DNA from: Pseudomonas fluorescens
GTDB lineage: Bacteria > Pseudomonadota > Gammaproteobacteria > Pseudomonadales > Pseudomonadaceae
DNA: 64,000 bases
Assembly: GCF_001708445.1 (NCBI RefSeq)
Contig: NZ_CP015637.1
Span: 1,179,001 to 1,243,000 of the forward strand
Direction of reading: 5' to 3'
Shown in pieces: positions 52,392 to 62,375 of the stretch. The notes below the pieces were generated by a model, which was not told the origin of the DNA, made no database searches, and saw only the letters and a list, made by a program, of their open reading frames with translations. Each line of letters starts with the position of its first letter. Position 1 is the stretch's first letter. The translations under genes were made by a program, and so were the position numbers.

Positions 52392-53901
52392 ACCGGTATT
52401 GACTAAAAAACAGGTGGTGGTGTTCTTCAGTGTGGTTTCACTGATTTATGTGTACCCCGTCATTCGCGCGGACTATGCCTATATCGATGACAGTTGGCGC
52501 TCTTTATTACTGGCGGGAGACGGTTGGAAAAATCAGGGACGAATCTTGCTTGAAGTGCTGCATAAGTTTTTAACCTTCACCGGCGGCACCACCAATATAT
52601 TTCCTTTGCCATTATTGATTTCTGTATTTGCCATGGTTTTGGCTATGACACGCCTGACGTGCTGGTATTTTCCGACGCCAAGTTGGGTTGCCTGTCTGGT
52701 GGTATTGCCTGTTCTATGTAATCCGTTCTTTCTGGGTAATATCGCCTATCAATACGATGGTCCTGGAATGATACTGGCGGTGGCGGCGGTTATTTATGCG
52801 ATCACCTGTACAGTCGAAAACGTGTTTCTGCGCGGGCTGGTGGCGGCAGTGTCGATGGCTGTAACGCTGGCGTTATATCAGTTGACGATTACCCTGTTCA
52901 TCGGCCTTTGCTGTATTGAGTGCTTGTGGGGGGTGAGAAACAGGATCGAGGTCAATAGCATCCTGTATACATTGCTCCAGCGCGGGTTGCAGTTGCTCTG
53001 CGCAGGCTTGATCTACTATCTGACGGCTTATCAGTTCATCACCAGTCATCGCGGTGACAGTATCCTGTTCGACGCGAACTGGCTCAGTGTCGTACAAAGA
53101 AAGTTCCTATTTTCCATGGGTAGTATTTATTCACTGGCGAATGCCTGGAACGCTGCTTTGTTTGTGGGTTTGCTGGTTGTCGCTAGCGTGGGGTTATTAT
53201 CCTGGCTTGCAAGTATCGCTACGCTGCAAGGCCGTCCGCTGGGGAAAATAGTGGTCTTGATTGCGTGCCTGGGCGTTCTACCGGTTTTGTTGTTATGTGT
53301 GCCAGGGGCTATCTTGTTTTTGGCCGAACCTAACTTGGATGCCAGAAACTATATTGGTTTTTCTGCCGTGTTGGTTTTGTTGCTGTTACTGAGTTACGAC
53401 GTATTAGGCCGGGTCTGGAAACCATTGCGCGTGCTGTTAGTGATGCCGGTGCTGTTCATGTTTTCATTCTGCTACGCCTTTGGGCAGGTATTAATAGCCA
53501 AAAAAGAGCTGGAGACGGCCGTGGCCCAATACATTGCCTATGACATTGTTGCTCACGAGTCACTGAGCGCCGCACCGATTTTTTATTATGTCGGTCCCCT
53601 AACGGCGGGTAACTGGTTGCCACGAGGTCACGCGGCAATGACGTACATGCCATCCCTGAGGTATCTATTGAGTGATGCCAATACCTTGCTGCATCCGCAA
53701 TTCATGACCCGGTTAGGCATCAATAATGTGGTGGAGGGTGACCGGGAGAATTTTGAGGCTGCCATCGCTGCTGGCAATCGCTATAGCCGAGTGGTGGACA
53801 GAAAGTTCTATTCGATTTACCTGACGGAGCAGGGCGGTTTTATTGTGTTCAAGGAAATTCTCGACCCTGAAGACTACACCCTGCAACTCAATGAAAAATG
53901 A
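52381..53901 (+). CDS. Serotype-type glucosyltransferase (GtrC-like)
   Basis: A 506-residue inner-membrane protein with about ten or more helices, lying third in a gtrAB operon, where the serotype-specific transferase sits. It has the glucosyltransferase-domain look of GtrII-type enzymes: [20 protein letters not shown] with an acidic DD pair in the first periplasmic loop, [20 protein letters not shown], and a C-terminal periplasmic domain from about 385. It would add glucose to O-antigen in the periplasm. Base composition is distinctly lower in GC than its neighbours, consistent with horizontal transfer. The linkage formed is unknown. Confidence 0.78.
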   Translation: MWNEPVLTKKQVVVFFSVVSLIYVYPVIRADYAYIDDSWRSLLLAGDGWKNQGRILLEVLHKFLTFTGGTTNIFPLPLLISVFAMVLAMTRLTCWYFPTPSWVACLVVLPVLCNPFFLGNIAYQYDGPGMILAVAAVIYAITCTVENVFLRGLVAAVSMAVTLALYQLTITLFIGLCCIECLWGVRNRIEVNSILYTLLQRGLQLLCAGLIYYLTAYQFITSHRGDSILFDANWLSVVQRKFLFSMGSIYSLANAWNAALFVGLLVVASVGLLSWLASIATLQGRPLGKIVVLIACLGVLPVLLLCVPGAILFLAEPNLDARNYIGFSAVLVLLLLLSYDVLGRVWKPLRVLLVMPVLFMFSFCYAFGQVLIAKKELETAVAQYIAYDIVAHESLSAAPIFYYVGPLTAGNWLPRGHAAMTYMPSLRYLLSDANTLLHPQFMTRLGINNVVEGDRENFEAAIAAGNRYSRVVDRKFYSIYLTEQGGFIVFKEILDPEDYTLQLNEK

Positions 53902-53906
53902 GCGCA

Positions 53907-53937
53907 GGCATGGGCGCCGAAAGCCGGCGTCCATGCC
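53907..53937. terminator. Strong hairpin between gtr operon and the flavoprotein gene
   Basis: GGCATGGGCGCCG (53907-53919), loop AAAGC and CGGCGTCCATGCC (53925-53937) pair over 13 bp with one G-U. It lies 6 bp after the gtrC stop, between convergent genes. Confidence 0.75.
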
Positions 53938-53940
53938 TCG

Positions 53941-55560
53941 TTAAGCGGCCGCCACCTCATGGGCCTCAAAACTATCCGCCCGAGCCATCTGCCACATGCG
54001 CGAATAAAACTCGCCGTTCACTTCCCCAGTCAGCAACTCCCCCGGCTTGAGGAACACATGCAACTGCGAGAACAGCTTGATCTCGGTGGCCGACATGCGT
54101 CGCACCAAGTGCTTGGCTGACAGCTGCGACGGATGGTCCAAACCCGCGGCAGCGAGCATTTCGGCGAGGGCCTTGAGGGTGTTGCGGTGGAAGTTGAATA
54201 CGCGCTGGGCCTTGTCCGGCACCACCAGGGCGCGTTGGCGCAGTGGGTCCTGGGTGGCGACGCCGGTCGGGCATTTGTTGGTGTGGCAGCTTTGCGACTG
54301 AATGCAGCCGATGGCGAACATGAAGCCCCGCGCCGAGTTGGCCCAGTCAGCCCCGATGGCCAGCACGCTGGCGATATCGAATGCGCTGACGATCTTGCCG
54401 CTGGCGCCCAGCTTGATCTTGTCGCGCAGGTTCAGGCCCACCAGGGTGTTGTGTACGAACAGCAAGCCATCACGCAGCGGTACGCCGATATGGTCGGTGA
54501 ACTCCACGGGCGCGGCGCCGGTGCCACCTTCCTTGCCGTCGACCACGATAAAGTCCGGGAGGATGCCGGTCTCCAGCATGGCCTTGGCGATGCCCATGAA
54601 TTCCCACGGGTGGCCCAGGCAGAACTTGAAGCCCACCGGTTTGCCGCCGGACAGTTCGCGTAACTGGGCGATGAACTGCATCAACTCGATCGGTGTGGAG
54701 AACGCGCTGTGGCGCGAGGGCGAGACGCAGTCTTCGCCCATCAGGATGCCGCGTGTCTCGGCGATCTCCTGGGTCACTTTGTGCTTGGGCAGGATGCCGC
54801 CATGGCCGGGCTTGGCACCCTGGCTCATCTTGACTTCGATCATGCGCACTTGCGGGTTCTGCGCCTGTGCGGCGAAGCGTTCTGGGTCGAAGCGGCCGTC
54901 ACTGGTGCGGCAGCCGAAGTAGCCGCTGCCCAGCTCCCAGGTCAGGTCACCGCCGTTTTCACGGTGATAGGGGCTGATGCTGCCTTCGCCGGTGTCATGG
55001 GCGAAATTGCCCAGCTTGGCGCCCTGGTTGAGCGCGCGGATCGCGTTGGCGCTCAGGGAGCCGAAGCTCATCGCCGAGATGTTGAACACCGACGCGGAAT
55101 AGGGCTGCGTGCATTGCGGGCCGCCGACCATCACGCGAAAGGTGCTGGGGTCGCTCAGTGGCGCCGGACGCATGGAGTGGCCGATAAACTCAAAGCCCGA
55201 CTGGTACACATCGATCAGGGTGCCGAAGGGTTTGTCGGCGGTTTCATTCTTGGCCCGTGAGTAGACCAGCGAGCGCTGGGCGCGTGAGAAGGGCAGGGCG
55301 TCGCTGTCGGATTCCAGCAGGTACTGGCGGATTTCCGGGCGAATCGCCTCCACCAGGTATCGGATATTGCCCAGGATCGGGTAGTTGCGGCGTACCGCGT
55401 GGGGGCTTTGCAGCAGGTCGAACAGGCCGATCAGGCTGAGGATGCCGGTGACTATGGTGATGGGCCACAGCCATTCATATTCGATAAAAGGCAGGCTGGC
55501 GAGGGTGAAAATGACGCATACGGCAAAGAAGGCGTAACGGCTTAGCAAGGACAGGCTCAT
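53941..55560 (-). CDS. FMN-binding glutamate synthase family protein
   Basis: A 539-residue protein with two N-terminal hydrophobic segments (about residues 8-24 and 30-48) and then a glutamate-synthase large-subunit-like FMN/(3Fe-4S) domain: FNISAMSFGSLSANAIRALN, GEGSISPYHRENGGDL, DFIVVDGKEGGTGAAPVEF, and the Cys cluster C-x5-C-x4-C in CIQSQSCHTNKCPTG. It lacks the amidotransferase domain of real GOGAT. Such stand-alone membrane-linked proteins (YerD type) have no established reaction. There are 82 bp to the upstream GH3 gene. Confidence 0.87.
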   Translation of the reverse strand: MSLSLLSRYAFFAVCVIFTLASLPFIEYEWLWPITIVTGILSLIGLFDLLQSPHAVRRNYPILGNIRYLVEAIRPEIRQYLLESDSDALPFSRAQRSLVYSRAKNETADKPFGTLIDVYQSGFEFIGHSMRPAPLSDPSTFRVMVGGPQCTQPYSASVFNISAMSFGSLSANAIRALNQGAKLGNFAHDTGEGSISPYHRENGGDLTWELGSGYFGCRTSDGRFDPERFAAQAQNPQVRMIEVKMSQGAKPGHGGILPKHKVTQEIAETRGILMGEDCVSPSRHSAFSTPIELMQFIAQLRELSGGKPVGFKFCLGHPWEFMGIAKAMLETGILPDFIVVDGKEGGTGAAPVEFTDHIGVPLRDGLLFVHNTLVGLNLRDKIKLGASGKIVSAFDIASVLAIGADWANSARGFMFAIGCIQSQSCHTNKCPTGVATQDPLRQRALVVPDKAQRVFNFHRNTLKALAEMLAAAGLDHPSQLSAKHLVRRMSATEIKLFSQLHVFLKPGELLTGEVNGEFYSRMWQMARADSFEAHEVAAA

Positions 55561-55642
55561 ACGGTTACCTTGGGTTCGGACTCTTCAGGTCGGTGCCGCA
55601 TTCTGCTCCCGGAGGGAAAGCCTGGACAACCGCCAAGCGCAT

Positions 55643-57892
55643 TCAGCGTCTGAGCTGCCTCGGGATGGCGGGGCCAAGCGTGTGCAGGCGGCGGCTGTCG
55701 GTGACCTCAAAGGTGGCTTGATTGTCGGTCGTGGAACTGCCGCCGACGAATAGAGTAAAGGTGCCGGCTTCGACCACGGGCAACAAGTCATCGTCGAGCA
55801 GGGCAAAGTCTTCCGGGCCAAGGGTGAACTCGACGATCCGGGCTTCGCCAGGGGCCAGGTGTACTTTGCGAAAGCCTCGCAGTCGGCGGACCGGGCGCGC
55901 CACGCTGGCGACATCATCGCGTAGATAGAGTTGGACGATTTCGTCTCCCGCCCGCTGGCCCGTATTGGTCACCGTGACGCGGACGTTCAGGGACTGGGTC
56001 GAGGCGAGGCGTTCGGTGCTCAGTTGGGGGGCCGAGTAGGCGAAGGTGGTGTAGCTCAAACCAAAACCAAAGGCATACGCGGGCGTCGAGGGCAAATCCA
56101 GGTAGGTGGATTCGTACGGGTTTTGGCCTGTGGCCGGGCGCCCGCTGTTCCTGTAGCCATAGTAGATGGGGACTTGCCCCACACTGCGGGCAAAGGTGAT
56201 GGGCAGCTTGCCGCTGGGGTTTACATCGCCAAACAGCACGTCGGCCACACCCTGCCCCATTTCACTGCCAAGGAACCAGGACTCCAGAATGGCCGTTGCC
56301 TGTTGGGCGCTGTTCGAGAGCGACAGCGGGCGACCGTTCATCAGGATGATCACCACGGGCTTGCCGGTTTCCAGCAGCGTTTGCACGAGCGCGTCCTGGG
56401 CGCCGGGCAGGCCAAGGTCGGCGCGACTGGCGGCTTCTCCACTCATGTCGGCGGTTTCGCCGAGTACGGCCACCACCACATCGGCCTTCTGGGCGGCCTG
56501 TTGTGCCGCTGCTATGCCTTGGGTGTCCAGGCTGGTAGGCGATGCTCCGGGGACGTAGGTCACTTGGGTGGCAGGGGAGACAGTGCGCTGTATGCCTTCC
56601 AGTATCGTCACGGTGTCGTTGGTATTTCCAGCCAAGGCCCAAGCGCCCAACGTGGCTTGGGCATCCGTGGCCAGGCTGCCCACCACCAGCAACGTGTGCA
56701 GGTCCTTGGGCAAGGGGAGCAGCGCGCCTGAATTTTTCAGCAGGACGATGGATTTCTGTGCCGCCTCGCGAGCCAGAGCACGGGTTTGCGGGGTCAGGGT
56801 CTGGGCACGTTCGCGGGCGGGGTCGCTGTAGCGATAGGGATTTTCGAACAGGCCCAGCCGCTGCTTGGCCCTGAGGATATGGCGTACGGCCTCATCCACG
56901 GTGGTCAGCGACACTTGACCGTTGCGCACCAGGTCGGGCAGGTTTCGGCTATAGGACTGGCTGACCATGTCAATCTCGACACCGGCGTTCAATGCCTTGC
57001 GCGTGGCATCCGCTGGACTGGCCGCCACGCCATGGGGGATGAGTTCATGCACGCCCATCCAGTCGCTGACGATGATTCCGGTAAACCCCCATTGGCCGCG
57101 TAACAGACCTTTGAGGAGGGGCGCGTTGCTGTGCATGGGAACCCCCGCGAGTTCCTCGAACCCTGGCATCACGGCATCCGCGCCGGCCTCTACGGCCGCC
57201 TGGAACGGCGGCAGGTAGACCTCTTGCAAGGTGCGTTGTGACAGGTCGGCGCTGTTGTAGTCACGTCCGCCTTCGGCGGCGCCGTAAGCGACAAAATGTT
57301 TGGCGGTGGACAGCATGAAGGATGTGTTGGGTGGCCCATCGCCGTGAGTCCCTCGGACTCTTGCCACCGCCAGTGCCGAACCCAGGAACGGGTCTTCCCC
57401 GGCCCCCTCGACCACCCGCCCCCAGCGTGGGTCGCGGGTGATATCGAGCATGGGGGCAAAGGTCCAATGCAGGCCGCTGGCCGAAGCCTCCATGGCGGCT
57501 GCACGGGCAGTGCGTTGCGACAAGTCGGGGTCCCAGGCCGCCGCCTCGGCCAAGGGCACCGGGAATAGGGTGCGAAAACCGTGGATCACATCAAATGCAA
57601 ACAACAGCGGGATATGCAGGCGCGAGCCTTCTACGACGCTCTGCTGCAATTGTCGGGTCCGTTCGGCACCGTAGATGCCGAGCACCGAGCCCACAGTCTG
57701 CATCGGCGGGTGGGTCAGGCTGCCCTGGTCAATCGCCGGGCCGGTGACGGTGTCCACTGTCGCCAACTGGGTGAGCTGGCCAGCTTTTTCCTCTAGCGTC
57801 ATTTGCGCCAGCAGCAGTTCAACCGGGTCAGTCTGTGCCGAGGCCGATAGCGCAAGGCAGACGAGTAGCAATGCCACGAGACGAATAGCCAT
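55643..57892 (-). CDS. bglX: Periplasmic beta-glucosidase BglX (GH3)
   Basis: A 749-residue glycoside hydrolase family 3 enzyme. Signal peptide 1-19 (ALSASA|QTD); GH3 N domain about 25-330 with KHF (Lys198-His199), GRDYNSADLSQRTLQEVYLP and nucleophile Asp277 in IIVSDWMGVHEL; GH3 C domain about 370-600; fibronectin-III-like domain about 640-715. It hydrolyses terminal beta-glucosides in the periplasm. AGGGAAGG precedes the ATG. Length and domain order match E. coli BglX. No sugar transporter is next to it. Confidence 0.92.
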   Translation of the reverse strand: MAIRLVALLLVCLALSASAQTDPVELLLAQMTLEEKAGQLTQLATVDTVTGPAIDQGSLTHPPMQTVGSVLGIYGAERTRQLQQSVVEGSRLHIPLLFAFDVIHGFRTLFPVPLAEAAAWDPDLSQRTARAAAMEASASGLHWTFAPMLDITRDPRWGRVVEGAGEDPFLGSALAVARVRGTHGDGPPNTSFMLSTAKHFVAYGAAEGGRDYNSADLSQRTLQEVYLPPFQAAVEAGADAVMPGFEELAGVPMHSNAPLLKGLLRGQWGFTGIIVSDWMGVHELIPHGVAASPADATRKALNAGVEIDMVSQSYSRNLPDLVRNGQVSLTTVDEAVRHILRAKQRLGLFENPYRYSDPARERAQTLTPQTRALAREAAQKSIVLLKNSGALLPLPKDLHTLLVVGSLATDAQATLGAWALAGNTNDTVTILEGIQRTVSPATQVTYVPGASPTSLDTQGIAAAQQAAQKADVVVAVLGETADMSGEAASRADLGLPGAQDALVQTLLETGKPVVIILMNGRPLSLSNSAQQATAILESWFLGSEMGQGVADVLFGDVNPSGKLPITFARSVGQVPIYYGYRNSGRPATGQNPYESTYLDLPSTPAYAFGFGLSYTTFAYSAPQLSTERLASTQSLNVRVTVTNTGQRAGDEIVQLYLRDDVASVARPVRRLRGFRKVHLAPGEARIVEFTLGPEDFALLDDDLLPVVEAGTFTLFVGGSSTTDNQATFEVTDSRRLHTLGPAIPRQLRR

Positions 57893-58163
57893 GACAGCCT
57901 TCCCTGGCGGACAGTGTTTTTTGAGTGTCCAACGGGTGGGCGAAGCCGTCTACTGTCAGAAATGACAGTGCGGGACGGTTTTTTGAGTGGCGTCTGCCGG
58001 CGTGGTGTGAGTGGGCGGGGCCGGCTCCTGCTGTTGCCGGTCATTGGTCTTGTGGCGGCTTGTGGTTGAGGGGCCGCCTCGATCGCGTGGCGATTTACCT
58101 AGGCTTGGTTTGCGCTTTGGCGTTATTGCAATCGATCTAAAAAAGCCGAGCTGTACGGGGCGA

Positions 58164-59544
<1,381 letters not shown>

Positions 59545-59561
<17 letters not shown>

Positions 59562-61371
59562 GACTGACTTCCGGCCGGGTAAGAGGAATCTTCAAGGTGA
59601 ATATAGCGCCTTGGCCCGGCCCATCGCTGTGGGCGCTGAGCTGGCCGTTCATTTCCAGGGCGGCCAGGGCACAGCTGTGCAAGCCGAAGCCGTGGCCTTC
59701 CTTGCGGGTGGTAAAGCCGTGGGTGAAGATCCGTGTCATGTTTTCTGCGGGTATACCTTCGCCGTCGTCCTTGACGCTGATCTGCAAGGTGTCGCCATCC
59801 ACGGGCGTGACGGACAGGGTGATGCGGCGTGGCCGGTCGCTCAGGTTGGCCATGGCGTACTTGGCGTTGCTGATCAGGTTGACCATGATCAGCAACAGGC
59901 GATGTTTGTCCCCCAGGATCTGCGGCACGGCTGCGTATTCCTTGATCACCGTGACGTTATGACGGCTCAGGGCGCCTGCGTTCATGCGCAAGGCATCTTC
60001 CATCAAGGCACTGATATCCAGCGGTTCCAGCAGGCTGGATGCGCCCGCATAGGATTGCTGGGTGGAGACGATGTCCTTGATGTGGTCGACGCTCTTGCTC
60101 AGTTGTGCCAGCTCGTCCGTAAGCCCTTGCTGTTCAACGGCAATGGCGTTTACCAGTTGGTTCAGGTAGCCGGGCAACAGCTTGCCCTTTTCATCTTCGG
60201 TGAGGAAGGTGCCGAGGTCACCCTGGTGCTCGTTGATCAATTGCATGGCCTTGCCCAGGCCCTGTGCCTTGCTGCTGCGCAGTTTACGGGCAACCAGGTC
60301 GGCGGAGATGTTCACGCTGTTGAGCACGTTGCCGACGTTGTGCAGCACATTGGTCGCGATCTCGGCCATGCCGGCCTGGCGGGCATTGTCCATCAGCTCG
60401 CTCTGGGCATCCTTGAGCTGTTGAGTGCGCCGCTCGACGCGTTGTTCCAGGGTTTCGTTGGCGGCCTGCAAGGCGCGATTGACGCGGTTTATCTCGGCGA
60501 CGCTGCGCAGCAGTCGAATCGCCAGGTACAGCAACAAGGCGACCAGCAGGGTCGAGAACACCAGCAGGTAGCGATGGTATTTCTGGTCGATGCGGTCGGC
60601 GGCCTGTTGATCCTGATTGAGGTGGGTGGTCAGTTCATCCAGGCGTTCGGCCACCGGGATGGCGGCGATCTGTTCGAGCAAGGTGTTGACCACCGGCTGC
60701 TCGCGCAAAATCAGTTCGATGTGATTGCTCAAAATGTCCACGGGGGCCTGGAACGCGCTGGGCAACAGTTCTTTGTTGACGTTCAGCTTGCCCAGGCCGA
60801 CGAGGATGTCGGCGGCACGCTCGTCACTGGTGATCTGGGCGAACTCCATGCTGCTGAGCAGCAAGTCGTACGTGTCGGTGGCCACGCTTTGCAGTTGCAG
60901 TTTGGCGGGCCCGTTCACCTGGTTGAACTGCGCCTGGATATCGTCTTCGGCCGTCGGCAGGAAGGCCAGGGAGTTACGCAACACCGCATTGTGGGATTTG
61001 AACTGGTCGACCCGCCGGGCTTTTTCCTGGATCGCCTCCCGGTAGGCTTGTTGGCTGGCTTGCCAGGCGCGCAGGTCTTCAGGGTTGTGGTATGAGTCAT
61101 GTGCTTCCAGCTCGGCCCACAGCTGGGTCATTTTTGTGAGGGGCGTCACCAGCGGGTCGTAATTGTGGGTGATGGCGATCCTGGCCTTGAGCACCTCGCT
61201 GTCCCACTGTGCGTTGAGTTGCTGCAACTGGCGGATCAGGTCGCGTGACTGGGTGTAGGAGGCGGCCTGGTCGTTGGAGGACTTGATGTACAGAAAGACC
61301 AGTATCGAGGCCAGCAACATCGTCATGCACCCCAGGAACAATTGGCTGGCGCGGCGGCGGGAGAGGGTCAT
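59545..61371 (-). CDS. Membrane sensor histidine kinase with DAHL-like periplasmic domain
   Basis: A 608-residue kinase: TM1 about 10-28, helical periplasmic domain about 30-260 of the DAHL type, TM2 about 265-285, a coiled coil (NRALQAANETLEQRVERRTQ), then the atypical phosphoacceptor box IATNVLHNVGNVLNSVNISA (His in LHNVGN) and a HATPase domain with MVNLISNAKYAMA, VKDDGEGIPAENM and EGHGFGLHSCALAALEM. The HNVGN-LNS version is a known kinase subclass. It starts 10 nt after the cytochrome c peroxidase gene, so the periplasmic domain could sense peroxide or redox state through that protein. Confidence 0.87.
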
Positions 61372-61381
61372 GATGGTCGGC

Positions 61382-62350
61382 TCATAGCGGTTTACCTGCC
61401 CATTCGCCGGTCAGTGTCTTGAGAAACTGGATGATCAGGTCTTTATCCTCCGCGGACGGGATACGGCCCAACTGGTACTTGAACATCACGTCGACGGCTT
61501 CCTCCAGGGTCTTGGCCGAGGCGTCGTGGAAATAGGGGGCCGTGACCGCGACATTGCGCAGGCTCGGCACCTTGAACACGTGACGGTCCTCTTCATCCTG
61601 GGTCAACAGGTAGCGCCCCAGGTCCGACTCGACAGGGTTGCCGCGCGCCTTGAAGTAGTCGCCCATCACACCGAACTTCTGGAACATATTGCCGCCGATG
61701 TTGATCCCCTGGTGGCAGGCAATGCAGCCGTAGTCCTTGAAGCGCTGGTAGCCGTACTTTTCCTGGATCGTCAGGATCTCGGTGTTGCCCAGCAGGTATT
61801 GGTCAAAGCGCGAATTCGGGGTGAGCAAGGTTCGCTCATAGGTGGCCAGGGCGTTTTGCACGTTGGCCGCAGTCACGCCATCGGGGTACGCGCCTTTGAA
61901 CGCCGCCTGGTAGGCGGGCAGGGCGGAGAGGTTCTGCACCACGGTTTTCCAGTCGTTGCCCATTTCCACCGGGCTGATGACCACTTGTTCGATCTGCGCC
62001 TCCAGCGTGTCCACCCGGCCATTCCAGAACTGCTTGAAGTTCAGGCTGGCGTTGAACACCGTTGGGGTGTTGATCGCCACGGGCTTACCGTCGAAGCCCA
62101 GGGAGAACGGCTTGTTGTCGGCACCACCGGATTCCAGGCGATGACAGCTGGCACATGACAGGGTGTTATTGACCGACAGGCGCGGCTCGTTGAACAACTG
62201 GCGGCCCAGTTCGACCTTGGCCGGGTCGAGTTCCGGAACCGGCGGTAACGGTTTGAGCGCTTCGTCCAGCGGCGCCGCCACCAGCGGGGCTCCCGCGCCC
62301 ATCCATAACGTGAGCAGGAGGCCAAGACGGTAAATTGGAACTTCGCTCAA
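61382..62350 (-). CDS. Di-haem cytochrome c peroxidase (CcpA/MauG family)
   Basis: About 322 residues, periplasmic. Signal peptide about 1-25 (PLVA|APLD); two c-type haem motifs, CASCH (66-70) and CIACH (209-213); conserved GRQLFNEPRLSVNNTLSCAS, TPTVFNASLNFKQFWNGRVD and KVPSLRNVAVTAPYFHDAS. It would reduce hydrogen peroxide with electrons from small cytochromes. The TTG at 62350 is preferred because AAGGAG lies 7 nt upstream; a GTG at 62371 lacks a ribosome binding site. Its place inside a kinase/c-di-GMP operon is unusual. Confidence 0.9.
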   Translation of the reverse strand: MSEVPIYRLGLLLTLWMGAGAPLVAAPLDEALKPLPPVPELDPAKVELGRQLFNEPRLSVNNTLSCASCHRLESGGADNKPFSLGFDGKPVAINTPTVFNASLNFKQFWNGRVDTLEAQIEQVVISPVEMGNDWKTVVQNLSALPAYQAAFKGAYPDGVTAANVQNALATYERTLLTPNSRFDQYLLGNTEILTIQEKYGYQRFKDYGCIACHQGINIGGNMFQKFGVMGDYFKARGNPVESDLGRYLLTQDEEDRHVFKVPSLRNVAVTAPYFHDASAKTLEEAVDVMFKYQLGRIPSAEDKDLIIQFLKTLTGEWAGKPL

Positions 62351-62375
62351 GCGAGCACTCCTTGCAGGCACGGGG

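Noticed and set aside
57893..58163. Gap between bglX and the REC-kinase gene examined for RNA genes or sites
   Set aside because: No stable hairpin, REP element, tRNA-like fold or operator stood out.
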